From contig CBDHFR010000004.1 of NCBI GenBank assembly GCA_965262665.1, positions 1,860,001 to 1,924,000 of the forward strand: a stretch of DNA of 64,000 nucleotides, written 5' to 3'. This document shows, piece after piece, positions 9,623-19,519 of this stretch. The stretch comes from CBDBND01 sp965262665 (GTDB taxonomy: Bacteria > Pseudomonadota > Alphaproteobacteria > Rhodospirillales > Rhodospirillaceae). A program made the position numbers and the translations under genes. Below the pieces are notes generated by a model that saw only the letters and a list, made by a program, of their open reading frames with translations, did not search any database and was not told the DNA's origin. Positions within the stretch are counted from its first letter, which is position 1; the number at the start of each line of letters is the position of its first letter.

Positions 9623-9661
9623 CAACAGCCGATCAAGGGTCCAAACCTTGATCGGCTGTTG
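9623..9661. terminator. Perfect 16-bp hairpin after the tRNA
   Basis: CAACAGCCGATCAAGG (9623-9638) and its exact complement at 9646-9661 enclose a 7-nt loop. It starts 27 nt after the tRNA CCA end. There is no T-run, so it could be a processing or protein-binding site as well as a terminator. Confidence 0.5.
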
Positions 9662-9714
9662 TTGCCTATATACAATGTGTTTGATTTGTCAAACAGTCTT
9701 TCAAATGGATTATG

Positions 9715-9876
9715 ATGCCTAAAGCTGACAAACAGCAATTAGATCGCTTCAAACAAGCCGCCCAAGAGGCTGGCGCTGATATGAGCAAAAAAGAGTTTGG
9801 GCGTGCCATTGGTAAGATTGCGAAGCCCGAACCAAAGGTTTCTAATTCTGGGTCGGCCAAGGATAAAACGGCTTAA
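9715..9876 (+). CDS. Small conserved-looking cytoplasmic protein, 53 aa
   Basis: Starts at ATG 9715 (an in-frame ATG at 9712 is adjacent) and ends at TAA 9874-9876. The protein begins MPKADKQQLDRFKQAA and continues with an acidic turn and KKEFGRAIGKIAKPEPK. Short proteins with this DRFKQAARE...FDxxLxKIA pattern are common in alphaproteobacteria, usually unannotated. Charged, helical, no leader. No clear Shine-Dalgarno. Function unknown. Confidence 0.6.
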   Translation: MPKADKQQLDRFKQAAQEAGADMSKKEFGRAIGKIAKPEPKVSNSGSAKDKTA

Positions 9877-9936
9877 GAGTGACGCTCGCCTCTTGTGGTG
9901 CAAAATATACAATCGCCTTAAATTGACGCCTGTCTA

Positions 9937-10980
9937 GAGCAGATTCAATTTAGTCCCGATCATATCCGACGGCGGCGAAGTAGTTTTCGCATTCGGTTGA
10001 GGTGAAGGCGTCGATGGCCTCGGCAATGGCGTCCCACAGGTCGTCGACGGTTCTGGCGGCGGCCTTTCTCAGGAGCGCCTTGAGTTTGGCGAAGGCCATC
10101 TCGACCGGGTTGCAGTCGGGACTGTAGGGCGGCAGATACAGCAGGGTTGCGCCGGCGGCTTCGATGGCCTGGCGGATGCCAGCGACCTTGTGGGCGGGCA
10201 GGTTGGCCATGACGACGCTGTCTCCGGGGTCGAGTTCGGGTACCAGGACCTGTTCCACATAGGCCTTGAAGGCAGCCCCATGCATCGGCCCGTCGAGGAG
10301 CATCGGGGGGCCCGCCAGGCCCCGGAGAGGCGCAAGCCGGCGGTCAACGTGGTGGTCTTCCAATGGCCATGGGGTATGGCGGCCCGGCACCGTTCGCCTT
10401 TGCGCGACCATCCCCGCAGCCGCGCCATCTTCATCGACGCGCCGGTCTCGTCGATGAAGATCAGCCGTTCCGGAGCGAGCCCTGCCTGGCCTTCGAACCA
10501 GAGCCGGCGCCGCGCGAGCACGTCCGGGCGCCGCCGCTCCGCTGCATGGCCGGCCTTTTTTTGTGCGTCAGCCCGCGCTTGGCGAAGAAGTGCCAGACCG
10601 TCGACGGGCACACCCGAACCCCGTGCGACGCCGCCAGCTTCTCGCCAATCTCGGCCAGCGTCATAGCCTTGGTCTGCGCCACCAGAGCCAGGATAAAGGC
10701 CTCATGCGCATCCAGCTTCGAGCCCGGCGGTTGGCCCTGGCGGTCGGGCTCGATCGATCCCGTCTCGCGCCAGCGCCAGTGGATCGCCGTCGAAGGCGCG
10801 ACACGAAAACGCGCCGCGGCCCCCCGTGCAGACAGACCCCCAGTGACCGCCTCGACGACCCGCCGGCGAAGATCATTCCCGTAACAATGCCCCATGTCTG
10901 ACACCAAATCGCCTCGGGATATAGAATCATGGAGTGGGACGCTTGGGAATCCCCTTCGATTCACAATTCAGTCAAACCAC
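9937..10980 (-). mobile_element. IS630-family element (IS630-A, copy 1)
   Basis: Bounded by TA dinucleotides within CTAG at both ends (9934-9937 and 10980-10983), as expected for IS630 target duplication. The right TA is shared with a second IS630 element that starts at 10983. Imperfect inverted ends (GAGCAGATTCAATT on the left; GTGGTTTGACTGAATT on the complement of the right). Carries one decayed transposase. A partial second copy is at 37483-38200. Confidence 0.85.
9950..10895 (-). pseudogene. IS630 transposase, two frameshifts
   Basis: Start at MGHCYGNDLRRRVVEAV (10895), an N-terminal HTH (GLSARGAAARFRVAPSTA), then a frame change near 10555 into KKAGHAAERRRPDVLAR and LIFIDETGAS (first catalytic Asp), and another near 10380 into the C-terminal half with NPVEMAFAK (catalytic Glu). 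The middle DDE motif reads MANLPAHK where active members usually have MDNLPAHK. Inactive. Confidence 0.85.
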
Positions 10981-10982
10981 TA

Positions 10983-11895
10983 GAGCGTTTCCGCGGTTGA
11001 ATGAATCAAAATTTTGTTGTCATGGTCTTGGCGGACTGATTCGATAGCCGCTTTGGCGTCGAGCAAGGCAAACCACGGCCGTCGCGCCAGCGCCGTCTTG
11101 ATCCTTACGGCGAGGATATCCTGCGCTGGATTAAGGAGACGCCAGACCCGACACTGCAAGAGCTGTCTGAGCGTTTGGACGAAGTTCACCAAGTGATTGC
11201 GCCGACTTCGACGATTAATGACTGGTTCCGCGCGCGCAAGATCAGCTTTTTAAAAAAACCGCCCACGCCAGTGAACAGGAACGCGCGGATGGGCAGGCAG
11301 CACGCGTGGTTTGGCGCCAACGTCAGGCCCGGCTCCCGGCCCATCCCGAGCGGGTCGGCAGGATCGTGTTCCTTGACGAAACAAGTATCAATACCAAAAT
11401 GGCGCGCCTGCGGGGGCGCTGTCCCAGCGGCCAGCGGATGGTTGCCGCCATTCCCCATGGTCATTGGAAAACCATGACCTTCATTGCCGGATTGCGCGGT
11501 GACGGCCTGACCGCGCCCTGGGTGCCCTGATTTGATCGAGGGCGCCATGGACGGTGATGCATTCGAGCAGTACATCAAAACGCAACGCGCCCCGACCCTT
11601 CAAAAAGGCGCTGTTGTTGTCCCCGGCAATCTGCCGGCCGACAAACGCGACGGTGCCAGGCGGGCGGTTGAAAAGCGGGGCGCATGGCTTTTGTTCCTGC
11701 CGCCCTATGCGCCGGACTTCAACCCGATCGAGCTCGCATTTTCAAAGTTCAAAGCTCACATGAAGCGCTTAAAACCCCGCACCATCGATGATCTGTGGAA
11801 AGCCGCCGGTAACGTCTGCGGCCTCTTCAATCACGAGCACTGCAGGAACTTCTTGGTTGCTGACGGCTATGCGTCAGAATAAATCGGAAATGCTA
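10983..11895 (+). mobile_element. IS630-family element (IS630-B, copy 1) with decayed transposase
   Basis: Ends GAGCGTTTCCG and (complement of right) AGCATTTCCGATTTATTC flanked by TA. The transposase (about 11040-11882) is broken: a frameshift in an A7 run near 11257, a stop near 11529 before the MDGDAFEQY segment, and the second DDE motif reads VPGNLPADK. FLDETS and NPIELAFSK remain. It inserted into the 3' end of the DUF1838 gene. Deletion derivatives with the same ends lie at 43958 and 31763. Confidence 0.82.
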
Positions 11896-12848
11896 TAGAT
11901 CAGCCGTTCCGCCATGTATTCGCTGAAATCCTCACGGAATTCGGTCCAATTATCCGTATCGAAGATTTCTGGCGTTTGCTCCTCCAGACCCTTCCGATAG
12001 GCAGCGGGTATGGCGTCCAGCCCGCTAATCTTCGAACCGTAAGCCCGGCCCCAGGTCCCGGCCGGGGGGTGCTCGCCCATACCCCACTAGGGATGCCAGC
12101 TGACGAGATTCTGGAACTGAATATGGGAGGAAATGCTAGTCAAGTTGCGGTTGAGCACGTCTTTGATGTTGGCGAAGAACACATAATGGGAGTCCCACCA
12201 AAAGCGGCTACTACCAGATTCTATCGGATATTTTTCAGGACTAATGGGATTAGGAAAGGAAAAGGCCGACGCGGTCGGAATCATCACCGTGTCGCCGAAC
12301 ACTTGCATCTGAAGGCGCTCCGGTTTCAAAGTTGCCCCCTCACCGGTAATAACACCGTCCGGTCCGATCTCTACCGACAAAGGCCCGCCAATGAACCGCC
12401 AGGGTTTTCGTATCTCACCTGTGATGGGGTTTTCCCATTCAGTCAGAATCTCATCGGAATCGAACTTGGTATAGACGCCGGACTCAAACACCGTCGCCGC
12501 CTGGTTGCCGCTGGGCAGCGTGCGCCATTTGGCCACGTTCAGGTTGCTCATGGTAGCCAACGGAATGAGATTGCCGGTGTTGACGTAGCCGTACAGATGT
12601 AAGCGGAAAAAGGAATAAATCGTTTCCTCTGCCGACGAGCCTTTCATCGCCGACTGGATACACACGCGCTCGGCCGGATCGTCCCAGTTCAGTTCAGCGG
12701 GCATCGCGCCAGCTTTAATTAGAGCATCAGATGACGGGGCAGCTTCTTTTTGCGTCGAAGAAACGGCAACTGCTCCTGAAGCGCCCGCTGCGGCGCCGGC
12801 AGCGAAGAGAAATGTGTCCCGGCGGGAAAATGTTGGAAGGATGGCCAT
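11896..12848 (-). pseudogene. DUF1838 Tat-exported protein, amber stop and IS at 3' end
   Basis: Paralogue of the next gene. Twin-arginine leader (FSRRDTFLFAAGAAAG), then the DUF1838 body: EETIYSFFRLHLYGY, LNVAKWRTLPSG, FWWDSHYVFFA. After FQNLVSWHP there is a TAG (12087-12089) where the intact paralogue has Trp, so a single G-to-A change is the simplest explanation. The frame then stays open through WGRAYGSKI to the IS630-B insertion, which replaced the last few codons. DUF1838 has no established function; it may bind a cofactor in the periplasm. Confidence 0.82.
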
Positions 12849-12887
12849 GAGTTACCTCTTAAACAAAGCTGAGTTTAGATTGCGACA

Positions 12888-13787
12888 TTAGGACGGTCGG
12901 TTTTCTTCCTTGTATTCTTCCATTTCGTCACGCGGTCCTTCCCAACTGTCCACATCAAGAATTTCCGGTGTCTGCTCTTCGAGGTTCTTGAGGTAAGCGG
13001 GTGGGATTTGATCAAGGCTGTCAATCTTGGTGCCATAAGCCCGCCCCCAGGTGCGGCCTGGACGTTGTCCCATGGCATACCAAGGCTGCCAGCTCACTAG
13101 GTTTTGGAACTGAATGTGAGCGGGTACGTTCGGCTTGGACCGGTCTGCCAAGTCCGTGAGACTGGCGAACGTCACATAATGAGAGTCCCAGTAGAACATC
13201 GGCCCTGATGATTCCTTGGGCCATTCATCGGGTTGGTAGGGATTAGGATAGGCCCGCGTTGTCATGGTCGGCACCATCACCGTATCACCGAAGATTTCCA
13301 CGTTGAGCAGTTCGGTGTCCGGTTCCGCACCTTCGCGGGGCACCGGCCCGTTGGGACCAAGCTCACCCTTTAGAGGACCAGCCAGGAACGGCAGGACTTC
13401 ACGCTCTTCGCCAGTGGCCGGGTTAGTCCACGTATGCAAAAGTTCGGGTGAATCGAACTTCGTATAGGCACCAGATTCATAGACCTCGATGCCGTAGTTG
13501 CCGTTTGGCAGGGGCCGCCACTTGCTGACATTGAGATTGGTCATGGTCATCATCGGTTCCAAATTGGCCCGGTGGTGATAGGCGTAAATGTGCAGACGAA
13601 AGAAAGAGTAAACGGTCTCTTCCGCGGCAGACCCTCTCACAGCTGCAAGGATACGGGCCCGTTCGGCAGGATCCTCTAGGTCAAGGCCGTGCGAGTCCGC
13701 CCAGGCATCTTTGGTGGGCCAGGCAACCGCGCCACCAGCCGCGAGTAAAATCGCATTGCGGCGGGAAAGACCGGGTAGAAATGTCAT
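12888..13787 (-). CDS. DUF1838 family Tat-exported protein
   Basis: About 299 aa. The start at 13787 is chosen because GAGGAG lies 8 nt upstream; an upstream start at 13802 lacks this. A twin-arginine leader (LSRRNAILLAAGGAVAW) directs export, probably folded. DUF1838 landmarks are EETVYSFFRLHIYAY (about residue 55), LNVSKWRPLPNGNYG, FGDTVMVPTM, FYWDSHYVTFA and QNLVSWQPW. Intact, unlike its neighbour. It follows the ABC1 kinase in a minus-strand row of four genes (M3 peptidase, ABC1 kinase, DUF1838, DUF1838). Function unknown; the Tat route hints at a bound cofactor. Confidence 0.85.
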   Translation of the reverse strand: MTFLPGLSRRNAILLAAGGAVAWPTKDAWADSHGLDLEDPAERARILAAVRGSAAEETVYSFFRLHIYAYHHRANLEPMMTMTNLNVSKWRPLPNGNYGIEVYESGAYTKFDSPELLHTWTNPATGEEREVLPFLAGPLKGELGPNGPVPREGAEPDTELLNVEIFGDTVMVPTMTTRAYPNPYQPDEWPKESSGPMFYWDSHYVTFASLTDLADRSKPNVPAHIQFQNLVSWQPWYAMGQRPGRTWGRAYGTKIDSLDQIPPAYLKNLEEQTPEILDVDSWEGPRDEMEEYKEENRPS

Positions 13788-13846
13788 GGCAGTTCTCCTC
13801 AAGGATCTCTAAGCCTAATGGACCTGCTGCAAGGAACCCAGTCTGC

Positions 13847-15247
13847 CTAAGCGTTTTCTTTCAACCAGTGAACAAGATTGGTCTGCTTCAACACCTTGTT
13901 CTGTTTCTTGGCCAAGGCTTTGGCATCAAAGCTGGCGATAGTGTCGTGGAACAGGCGGTGCCAGTTCACTTCCGCACCGAGACGGAGGAACACTGAGCCC
14001 AAACCGATGGCGGCCCGGTCCATCAGGACGAATTCCCTAGGCGGTTTGACGCCACCCAACCGGCGTAGCTCGCTGTGCACTTCCATGGCCACTTCCCGGC
14101 CGTAATCGGTGGCGTTGGTCTCTTCGATTAGGCGGGGCCGGTCTTCCATCAGCGGCGCGTAAATGAACGTGGCCCAACGGCTGAGGGTGTCGATGACCTC
14201 GTCATCCAATCCGGTGAAGCCCCAGGTCTCATAAGCATGAACGGCGAGGTCGCGGTCGCCGGTCTCTAATGCTTTGTAAAGATTGATCACACCGGCGACG
14301 AACTTAGGCTTAAACACCCGGATGCAACCGAAGTCCATCAAGTTGATGTCGCCGTAGCGGTCATTCTTTCGATCATCGTCACTGACGCGGACGGTGTAAT
14401 TGCCAAGATGGGGATCACCGTGGATAACGCCGTAGTGGTAGAAAGGCACATACCAGGCTCGGAACATATTTTCGGCTATGCAGTTGCGCTCTTCGATGGG
14501 CAAATCATCCAGGTCGGGAATGCGCGTGCCCTCCTCCCAACTCATGGTCAGCAACCGGTCTGTTGAAAGGTCGTCATACACGTCGGGTATGTGCACCGTT
14601 TCGACGGGTTCAAGCATGATCCGATAAAGGTCGAGATTGCGCGCTTCGTTGTCGTAGTCCAGTTCCTCCCGCAGGCGTGCCGCAATCTCTGCATGGATTT
14701 CCGACGGATCGATGGCTTCGTCATAGCGGCGGTAAATGGAAAAAATCAAACGGAGTTGTTTGAGATCCGCTTCGACGACCGAAGACATGTCGGGATATTG
14801 CAGTTTGCAGGCGAGCAAATCTCCATTCGGGTGTTCCGCTTTGTGCACTTGACCGAGAGAGGCCGCGGCTGACGCTTCCTTATCGAACAGTTTGAAATGG
14901 GATTGCCAATCGGGGCCGAGCTCGGCCGTCATTCGGCGTTTAACGAAAGGCCAGCCCATGTGCGGGGCGTTGGCCTGCAGCTGCGCCAATTCACGGGCGT
15001 ATTCCTTGGACAGGGCATCGGGAATGGTGGAGAGTATTTGCGCCACCTTCATCAGCGGCCCCTTGAGACCGCCCAAGGCCATGCGCAGGTCTTCGGCGCC
15101 TTTGGCCCGGTCCCCTTTCATGCCGAGGTAGCGCTCTCCGGCCAACCGGGCTGCAAATCCTCCGACGGCACCGCCGACCTGGGCATAGCGTTTGACCCGG
15201 CCGGGCAGGCTGTTGTCCTCACGGGAATTGCGGCCTTGGGGTGGCAT
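13847..15247 (-). CDS. ABC1/UbiB-family atypical kinase
   Basis: 466 aa. Seen: KVAQILSTIPDALSKEY near residue 60 (the KxGQ-type element of the ABC1 family), SLGQVHKAEHPNGDLLACKLQYP (Ala-rich loop and ATP-site Lys), YGVIHGDPHLGNY (catalytic loop) and INLMDFGCIR (DFG). These proteins support ubiquinone synthesis or lipid/isoprenoid handling by ATPase or kinase activity. This short soluble form is not the canonical UbiB with C-terminal membrane helices. Its start is 6 nt after the M3 peptidase stop, indicating an operon. Confidence 0.87.
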   Translation of the reverse strand: MPPQGRNSREDNSLPGRVKRYAQVGGAVGGFAARLAGERYLGMKGDRAKGAEDLRMALGGLKGPLMKVAQILSTIPDALSKEYARELAQLQANAPHMGWPFVKRRMTAELGPDWQSHFKLFDKEASAAASLGQVHKAEHPNGDLLACKLQYPDMSSVVEADLKQLRLIFSIYRRYDEAIDPSEIHAEIAARLREELDYDNEARNLDLYRIMLEPVETVHIPDVYDDLSTDRLLTMSWEEGTRIPDLDDLPIEERNCIAENMFRAWYVPFYHYGVIHGDPHLGNYTVRVSDDDRKNDRYGDINLMDFGCIRVFKPKFVAGVINLYKALETGDRDLAVHAYETWGFTGLDDEVIDTLSRWATFIYAPLMEDRPRLIEETNATDYGREVAMEVHSELRRLGGVKPPREFVLMDRAAIGLGSVFLRLGAEVNWHRLFHDTIASFDAKALAKKQNKVLKQTNLVHWLKENA

Positions 15248-15253
15248 GACGGG

Positions 15254-17056
15254 CTAAGCCACCTCTTCTAGTTCGTCGATCAATTCCGTCAGGGTTTCCA
15301 TTCCCCGCGCCCAAAAGACCGGATCGGTGGCGTCCAATCCGAATGGAGCCAACAACTCTTTGTGCCTTAGCGTTCCACCGGCTTTGAGCATGTCGAGATA
15401 TTTGGATTCGAAGCCGGACACGGTGCCGTCCTGATAAACCCGGTAAAGGGAATTCACCAGACAATCCCCGAAAGCATAGGCGTAGACATAAAATGGCACG
15501 TGCAGGAAGTGACTGATATACGCCCAGTAATATTTGTACTCCTCGTCGAAGCTGAAAGCGGGCCCAAGACTTTCCGTTTGCACACGCATCCAGATCTCGC
15601 ACAATTGATCCAGCGCCACTTCACCCTTCTTGCGTTGGTCATGTACAAGGCGCTCGAATTCATGAAACGCGATTTGCCTGATCACCGTATTGAGCATGTC
15701 TTCCACTTTGCCTGCCAACAGCGCGCGGCGCTGTTCAGGACGGTCTTCTTTTTCGAGCAGTGAGCGGAAAGTGAGCATTTCACCGAACACGGATGCCGTT
15801 TCCGCCAAGGTCAGTGGGGTTTCGCATAACAACACACCTTGATCGGCAGCCAGCACCTGATGAACGCCATGTCCTAGTTCGTGGGCCAAAGTCATCACAT
15901 CCCGCGAACTGCCGAGGTAGTTAAGCAAAATGAAAGGATGGGAAGACGGCACGGTGGGGTGGGAAAACGCACCGGAGGCTTTCCCTGGTGTCGCCGGTGC
16001 GTCGATCCAGCCTTGCTCAAAAAACGGAGCCGCCGTGTCTGCCATACTTGGAGCGAACGCGGCATAAGCATCCAGGACAGTCACTTTCACCTCTTCCCAA
16101 CGGATGGTGCGACTGTCTGATTTCGGCAGAGGCGCGTTGCGGTCCCAATAGTCCAGTTTGTCTTTGTTGAACCATTTCGCCTTCATTGCGTAATAGCGGT
16201 GTGACGTGCTGGTGTATGCGCCTTTGACCGCTGTTACCAACGCTTCAACCACGTCGTCTTCCACCAGGTTGGCAAGATTGCGGGACGACACCGGCCGCGC
16301 GTAGTGGCGCCAATCGTCATCGGTGGCCTTGTCTTTCGCCAACACATTGGTGATATAGCCAAACAGCGGCGCCTTTTCGGCCAAGGCTATACCTATCCCT
16401 TTTGCCGCCGACCGTCGCCGCTCAGGCTTTGGGTTGGACAAGCGGTTTAAGGTTTCAGTGAGAGTAAGAGTTTCGTCGTCCACCGTGCAGCGTATAGCGG
16501 CTTCCGTTTCATCAAACAGCCGCACCCAAGCCCCGCGTCCGCTGACATATTTTTCGTGTAGCAACCGCTCAAGATCGTCGGAGAGTTCGTGTTCCCTATA
16601 AACCCGGAGATCCCTCAACCATGGCCGGTATTTCGACGCAACAGGATCGCTTAATTTCTGTTCAAGCGCTTCATCATCAAGGCGGTTGATCGCGAGAGTA
16701 AAGAACAACGACTTGCTGGTCAGTAAGGTCATGCGGTCCATGGTGTTTTGATAGAACCGCCCCCGCTTTGCATCACCAACATTTTGGCTGTGGTACAGTA
16801 GAGCAAAGGAACCGATGCGGCCCATCAGGTCGCTGATGGCTTCGTACTCAACGATGGCTGCGCCGAAGTCCTGAGGTGAAAGAGCGACCACCTTGCCGAC
16901 GTACTTTTTCTCGAACGCGTTTATCCGTGATTCCGCGTCTGTAAACGCTGCATTTAAGTCTTGTCCTTCTGGGCCGGAGTAGAGGGTCGACAAGTCCCAG
17001 ACCGGCAACGCGCCAAAATCCTTTCTATCCGTTTGGACAAGTGTCGTATCGTTCAT
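15254..17056 (-). CDS. M3 family oligoendopeptidase (PepF-like)
   Basis: 600 aa. The zinc site is MTLAHELGHGVHQ (HExxH, about residue 385), with a downstream Glu in ETPLTLAETASVFGE. The N-terminal part is the helical oligoendopeptidase F domain. Length matches the pepF/M3 family. It cleaves short peptides in the cytosol. GGAGC precedes the ATG. First gene of the peptidase-kinase-DUF1838 row. Intact. Confidence 0.92.
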   Translation of the reverse strand: MNDTTLVQTDRKDFGALPVWDLSTLYSGPEGQDLNAAFTDAESRINAFEKKYVGKVVALSPQDFGAAIVEYEAISDLMGRIGSFALLYHSQNVGDAKRGRFYQNTMDRMTLLTSKSLFFTLAINRLDDEALEQKLSDPVASKYRPWLRDLRVYREHELSDDLERLLHEKYVSGRGAWVRLFDETEAAIRCTVDDETLTLTETLNRLSNPKPERRRSAAKGIGIALAEKAPLFGYITNVLAKDKATDDDWRHYARPVSSRNLANLVEDDVVEALVTAVKGAYTSTSHRYYAMKAKWFNKDKLDYWDRNAPLPKSDSRTIRWEEVKVTVLDAYAAFAPSMADTAAPFFEQGWIDAPATPGKASGAFSHPTVPSSHPFILLNYLGSSRDVMTLAHELGHGVHQVLAADQGVLLCETPLTLAETASVFGEMLTFRSLLEKEDRPEQRRALLAGKVEDMLNTVIRQIAFHEFERLVHDQRKKGEVALDQLCEIWMRVQTESLGPAFSFDEEYKYYWAYISHFLHVPFYVYAYAFGDCLVNSLYRVYQDGTVSGFESKYLDMLKAGGTLRHKELLAPFGLDATDPVFWARGMETLTELIDELEEVA

Positions 17057-17252
17057 TGTTGCTCCCTACACGCGCCTAATTCCGGTTGAAGGAATAGTTT
17101 ATGATCACACATATAGGGGTCAAATGTCCGGGCGCCAACCAGAACCCAACGCTCTGGCCAACGATCAAGGCATCGGTCTGGCCAACGGTCTGGTTTATCC
17201 ACGATAACCCGTCGTAGTATTGCGATCGACAGGGTGCAATAAGGGGACACCG

Positions 17253-19052
17253 GTGGCCGAAAGAGTCGTCGACGCACGCGAGGTCCGGAATTTACCGGCT
17301 CTGTTTTTTGACCAAGCCGAACGTTTTGATGACGAGCCCTTCGTCTGGACCAAAGCGGACGGACAATACGTTTCCCTCACGTGGCGGGAAACGGCCAATC
17401 AAATCACAGCGCTGGCCAACGGATTGGTCAAAGTCATGGGTGCAGAACCGGGCGACCGGATCATGGTCGTTGGAGAGAACCGCCCGGAATGGCTGATCGC
17501 AGACATTGCCATCAAGACCATGGGGGGAATCTCTGTCCCGGCCTACACCACCAACACCGCTGTCAACCATCTGCACATCATCAATGACTCCGGCGCCAAA
17601 TTGGCGATCGTGTCAACGCCTGAACTGGCTGCGCCGCTCATCGCCGCTGCAGCAGAATCTGATCACAAGCTGCGCGTCATCGTCATTGACGATGCGGACT
17701 CAGTCATTCATTCGGAAACTGAAACCAAAGCATGGGCCGATGTTCTCGATGCAGGACGGGACGGAGCAATCCCCGAGCATGTGGCCGCGGCCAAGCGCGA
17801 CGACATGTGCTGCATTATTTACACCTCTGGTACGGGCGGACTACCCAAGGGTGTGATGCTCAGCCACGGCAGCATCCTCTGTAATTGCGACGGCGCTGTT
17901 GAGGTCTTCCGCATGCTAAGCATTGACAAAGAGGTGTTTCTCTCCTTCCTGCCCCTTTCTCATGCTTACGAACATGTTGGCGGCCTGTATCTGCCCATCA
18001 CTTTGGGGGCTGAGATCTATTACGTGCAACGCATCGACACACTTGTGAACGCGATGGCCGAAGTGCGCCCCACCATCGTGACGGCTGTCCCTCGCCTCTA
18101 TGAAACAATGCGTGGCCGCATCAATCAGGGTTTAAAGAACCAAAGTAGTTTCCGCAAAAATCTATTCCAAAAAACCGTCGAGCTCGGCATCAAACGGTAC
18201 AACGATCCGAAAAGCTTGTCCCTGTGGGACCGCTTAATTGATTTCATTTGTGAACGTCTGGTGCGAACCAAGGTTCGGGAGCGTTTCGGCGGACGCTTGA
18301 AAGCTTTGGTTTCGGGTGGCGCACCACTCAATCATGACGTGGGAATTTTCTTTATCGCGCTCGGCGTTCGCATTTTGCAGGGGTACGGACAGACAGAGGC
18401 ATCTCCGGTCATCAGTGCCAATATGCCCCACAACAATAAACTCCATACGGTTGGCCCGCCCCTGCGTGGCGTGGAATGCAAGATTGATGACGACGGTGAG
18501 ATTTGTGTCCGCGGTGAATTGGTCATGAAAGGCTATTGGAACGATCCCGATGCCACCATCGCGGCTGTTGATGAAGACGGATGGTTGCACACAGGGGATG
18601 TCGGCCATCTGGATGAGGACGGTTTGATCGTCATCACCGACCGCAAGAAAGACATCATCGTTAATTCCGGCGGCGACAATGTGTCGCCACAGCGGGTGGA
18701 AGGAATTCTTTGCCTGGAAGAGCAAATTGGTCAGGTTATGGTTTTCGGTGACCGCCGTCCTTATTTGACGGCCGTCGTCGTCGCTGAAGAAGACTGGTAC
18801 AAGCGATGGGCCAAAGAAAAAAATAGGTCCGTGGATTTGGAAGAGCTCGCCGAAGACCAAGAATTTTTGGCGGAAATCAGCGCAGCGATATCACGGGCCA
18901 ATGAAAACGTGTCCATCATTGAGAAGGTGCGGAAACATATTGTCTCACCCCACCCATTCACCACTGAAAATGGGCAAATGACGCCGACATTGAAAGTACG
19001 GCGGCATGCCGTGCTGAGGGAGTTTAGGGAAGATCTAGAAGCGCTGTACTGA
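17253..19052 (+). CDS. Long-chain acyl-CoA synthetase (AMP-forming)
   Basis: About 599 aa. The GTG at 17253 is taken as start because AAGGGG sits 6 nt upstream. ANL-superfamily motifs in order: YTSGTGGLPKGVMLSHG (P-loop, about residue 190), GYGQTEASPVIS, and GDVGHLDEDGLIVITDRKKD followed by the hinge and NSGGDNVSPQRVEG. The short-insert type with an ISANMPHNN-like acyl pocket fits medium/long-chain fatty acids or aryl acids. Activates an acid to acyl-AMP then acyl-CoA. The 3' end overlaps the convergent gapR-like gene by 18 bp. Confidence 0.9.
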   Translation: MAERVVDAREVRNLPALFFDQAERFDDEPFVWTKADGQYVSLTWRETANQITALANGLVKVMGAEPGDRIMVVGENRPEWLIADIAIKTMGGISVPAYTTNTAVNHLHIINDSGAKLAIVSTPELAAPLIAAAAESDHKLRVIVIDDADSVIHSETETKAWADVLDAGRDGAIPEHVAAAKRDDMCCIIYTSGTGGLPKGVMLSHGSILCNCDGAVEVFRMLSIDKEVFLSFLPLSHAYEHVGGLYLPITLGAEIYYVQRIDTLVNAMAEVRPTIVTAVPRLYETMRGRINQGLKNQSSFRKNLFQKTVELGIKRYNDPKSLSLWDRLIDFICERLVRTKVRERFGGRLKALVSGGAPLNHDVGIFFIALGVRILQGYGQTEASPVISANMPHNNKLHTVGPPLRGVECKIDDDGEICVRGELVMKGYWNDPDATIAAVDEDGWLHTGDVGHLDEDGLIVITDRKKDIIVNSGGDNVSPQRVEGILCLEEQIGQVMVFGDRRPYLTAVVVAEEDWYKRWAKEKNRSVDLEELAEDQEFLAEISAAISRANENVSIIEKVRKHIVSPHPFTTENGQMTPTLKVRRHAVLREFREDLEALY

Positions 19053-19307
19053 GTGCAGACTTAAGGCTTCGCCGAGCGCCTTCAGATAGGTTTCCAACAG
19101 GGCTTCCTGCTCCTGCCGTTCGCTCATATCCAGTTTCCGCACCGCCACCACCTTTCGCATGGTCTTGGTATCGAACCCGGCCGATTTGGCTTCCGCATAG
19201 ACTTCCCGGATATCGGCGGTAAGATTTTTCTTTTCTTCTTCAAGGCGCTCAATACGCACGATGAAGGATTTAAGGTGGTCGGCTGCAACACCACCGGAAT
19301 CGGGCAT
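19035..19307 (-). CDS. gapR: GapR-family DNA-binding protein (DUF2312)
   Basis: 90 aa, matching GapR in size. Seen: VAADHLKSFIVRIERLEEEK, a long amphipathic coiled-coil helix, VYAEAKSAGFDTKTMRKVV and LDMSERQEQEALLETYL. GapR is a nucleoid protein of alphaproteobacteria that clamps overtwisted DNA ahead of polymerases, aiding replication. Its presence is one of the better lineage markers in the window. Convergent and overlapping with the acyl-CoA synthetase. Confidence 0.92.
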   Translation of the reverse strand: MPDSGGVAADHLKSFIVRIERLEEEKKNLTADIREVYAEAKSAGFDTKTMRKVVAVRKLDMSERQEQEALLETYLKALGEALSLHSVQRF

Positions 19308-19519
19308 GGGACTCTCCGTCTAAAACTGCTGTATTCGGGATTGATTGACTCTCGAGGGCGGTGGATATAGCAGCATGTGATGCTGAAAACAAAGGGCGTG
19401 GAACAGACAAGTTTTTCCACCGTGGATATAGAGCGCATCGGTGCAAAACAGTCTATTTTGTGCTGATTGAGGCGGGAGAAGCACAAAGTGTGTGCCGTCT
19501 TGTGGGGGACAAGAATGAT

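Noticed and set aside
10190..10884. Long Arg/Pro/Ser-rich plus-strand frames over IS630-A
   Set aside because: High-GC antisense frames of the transposase, without start signals.
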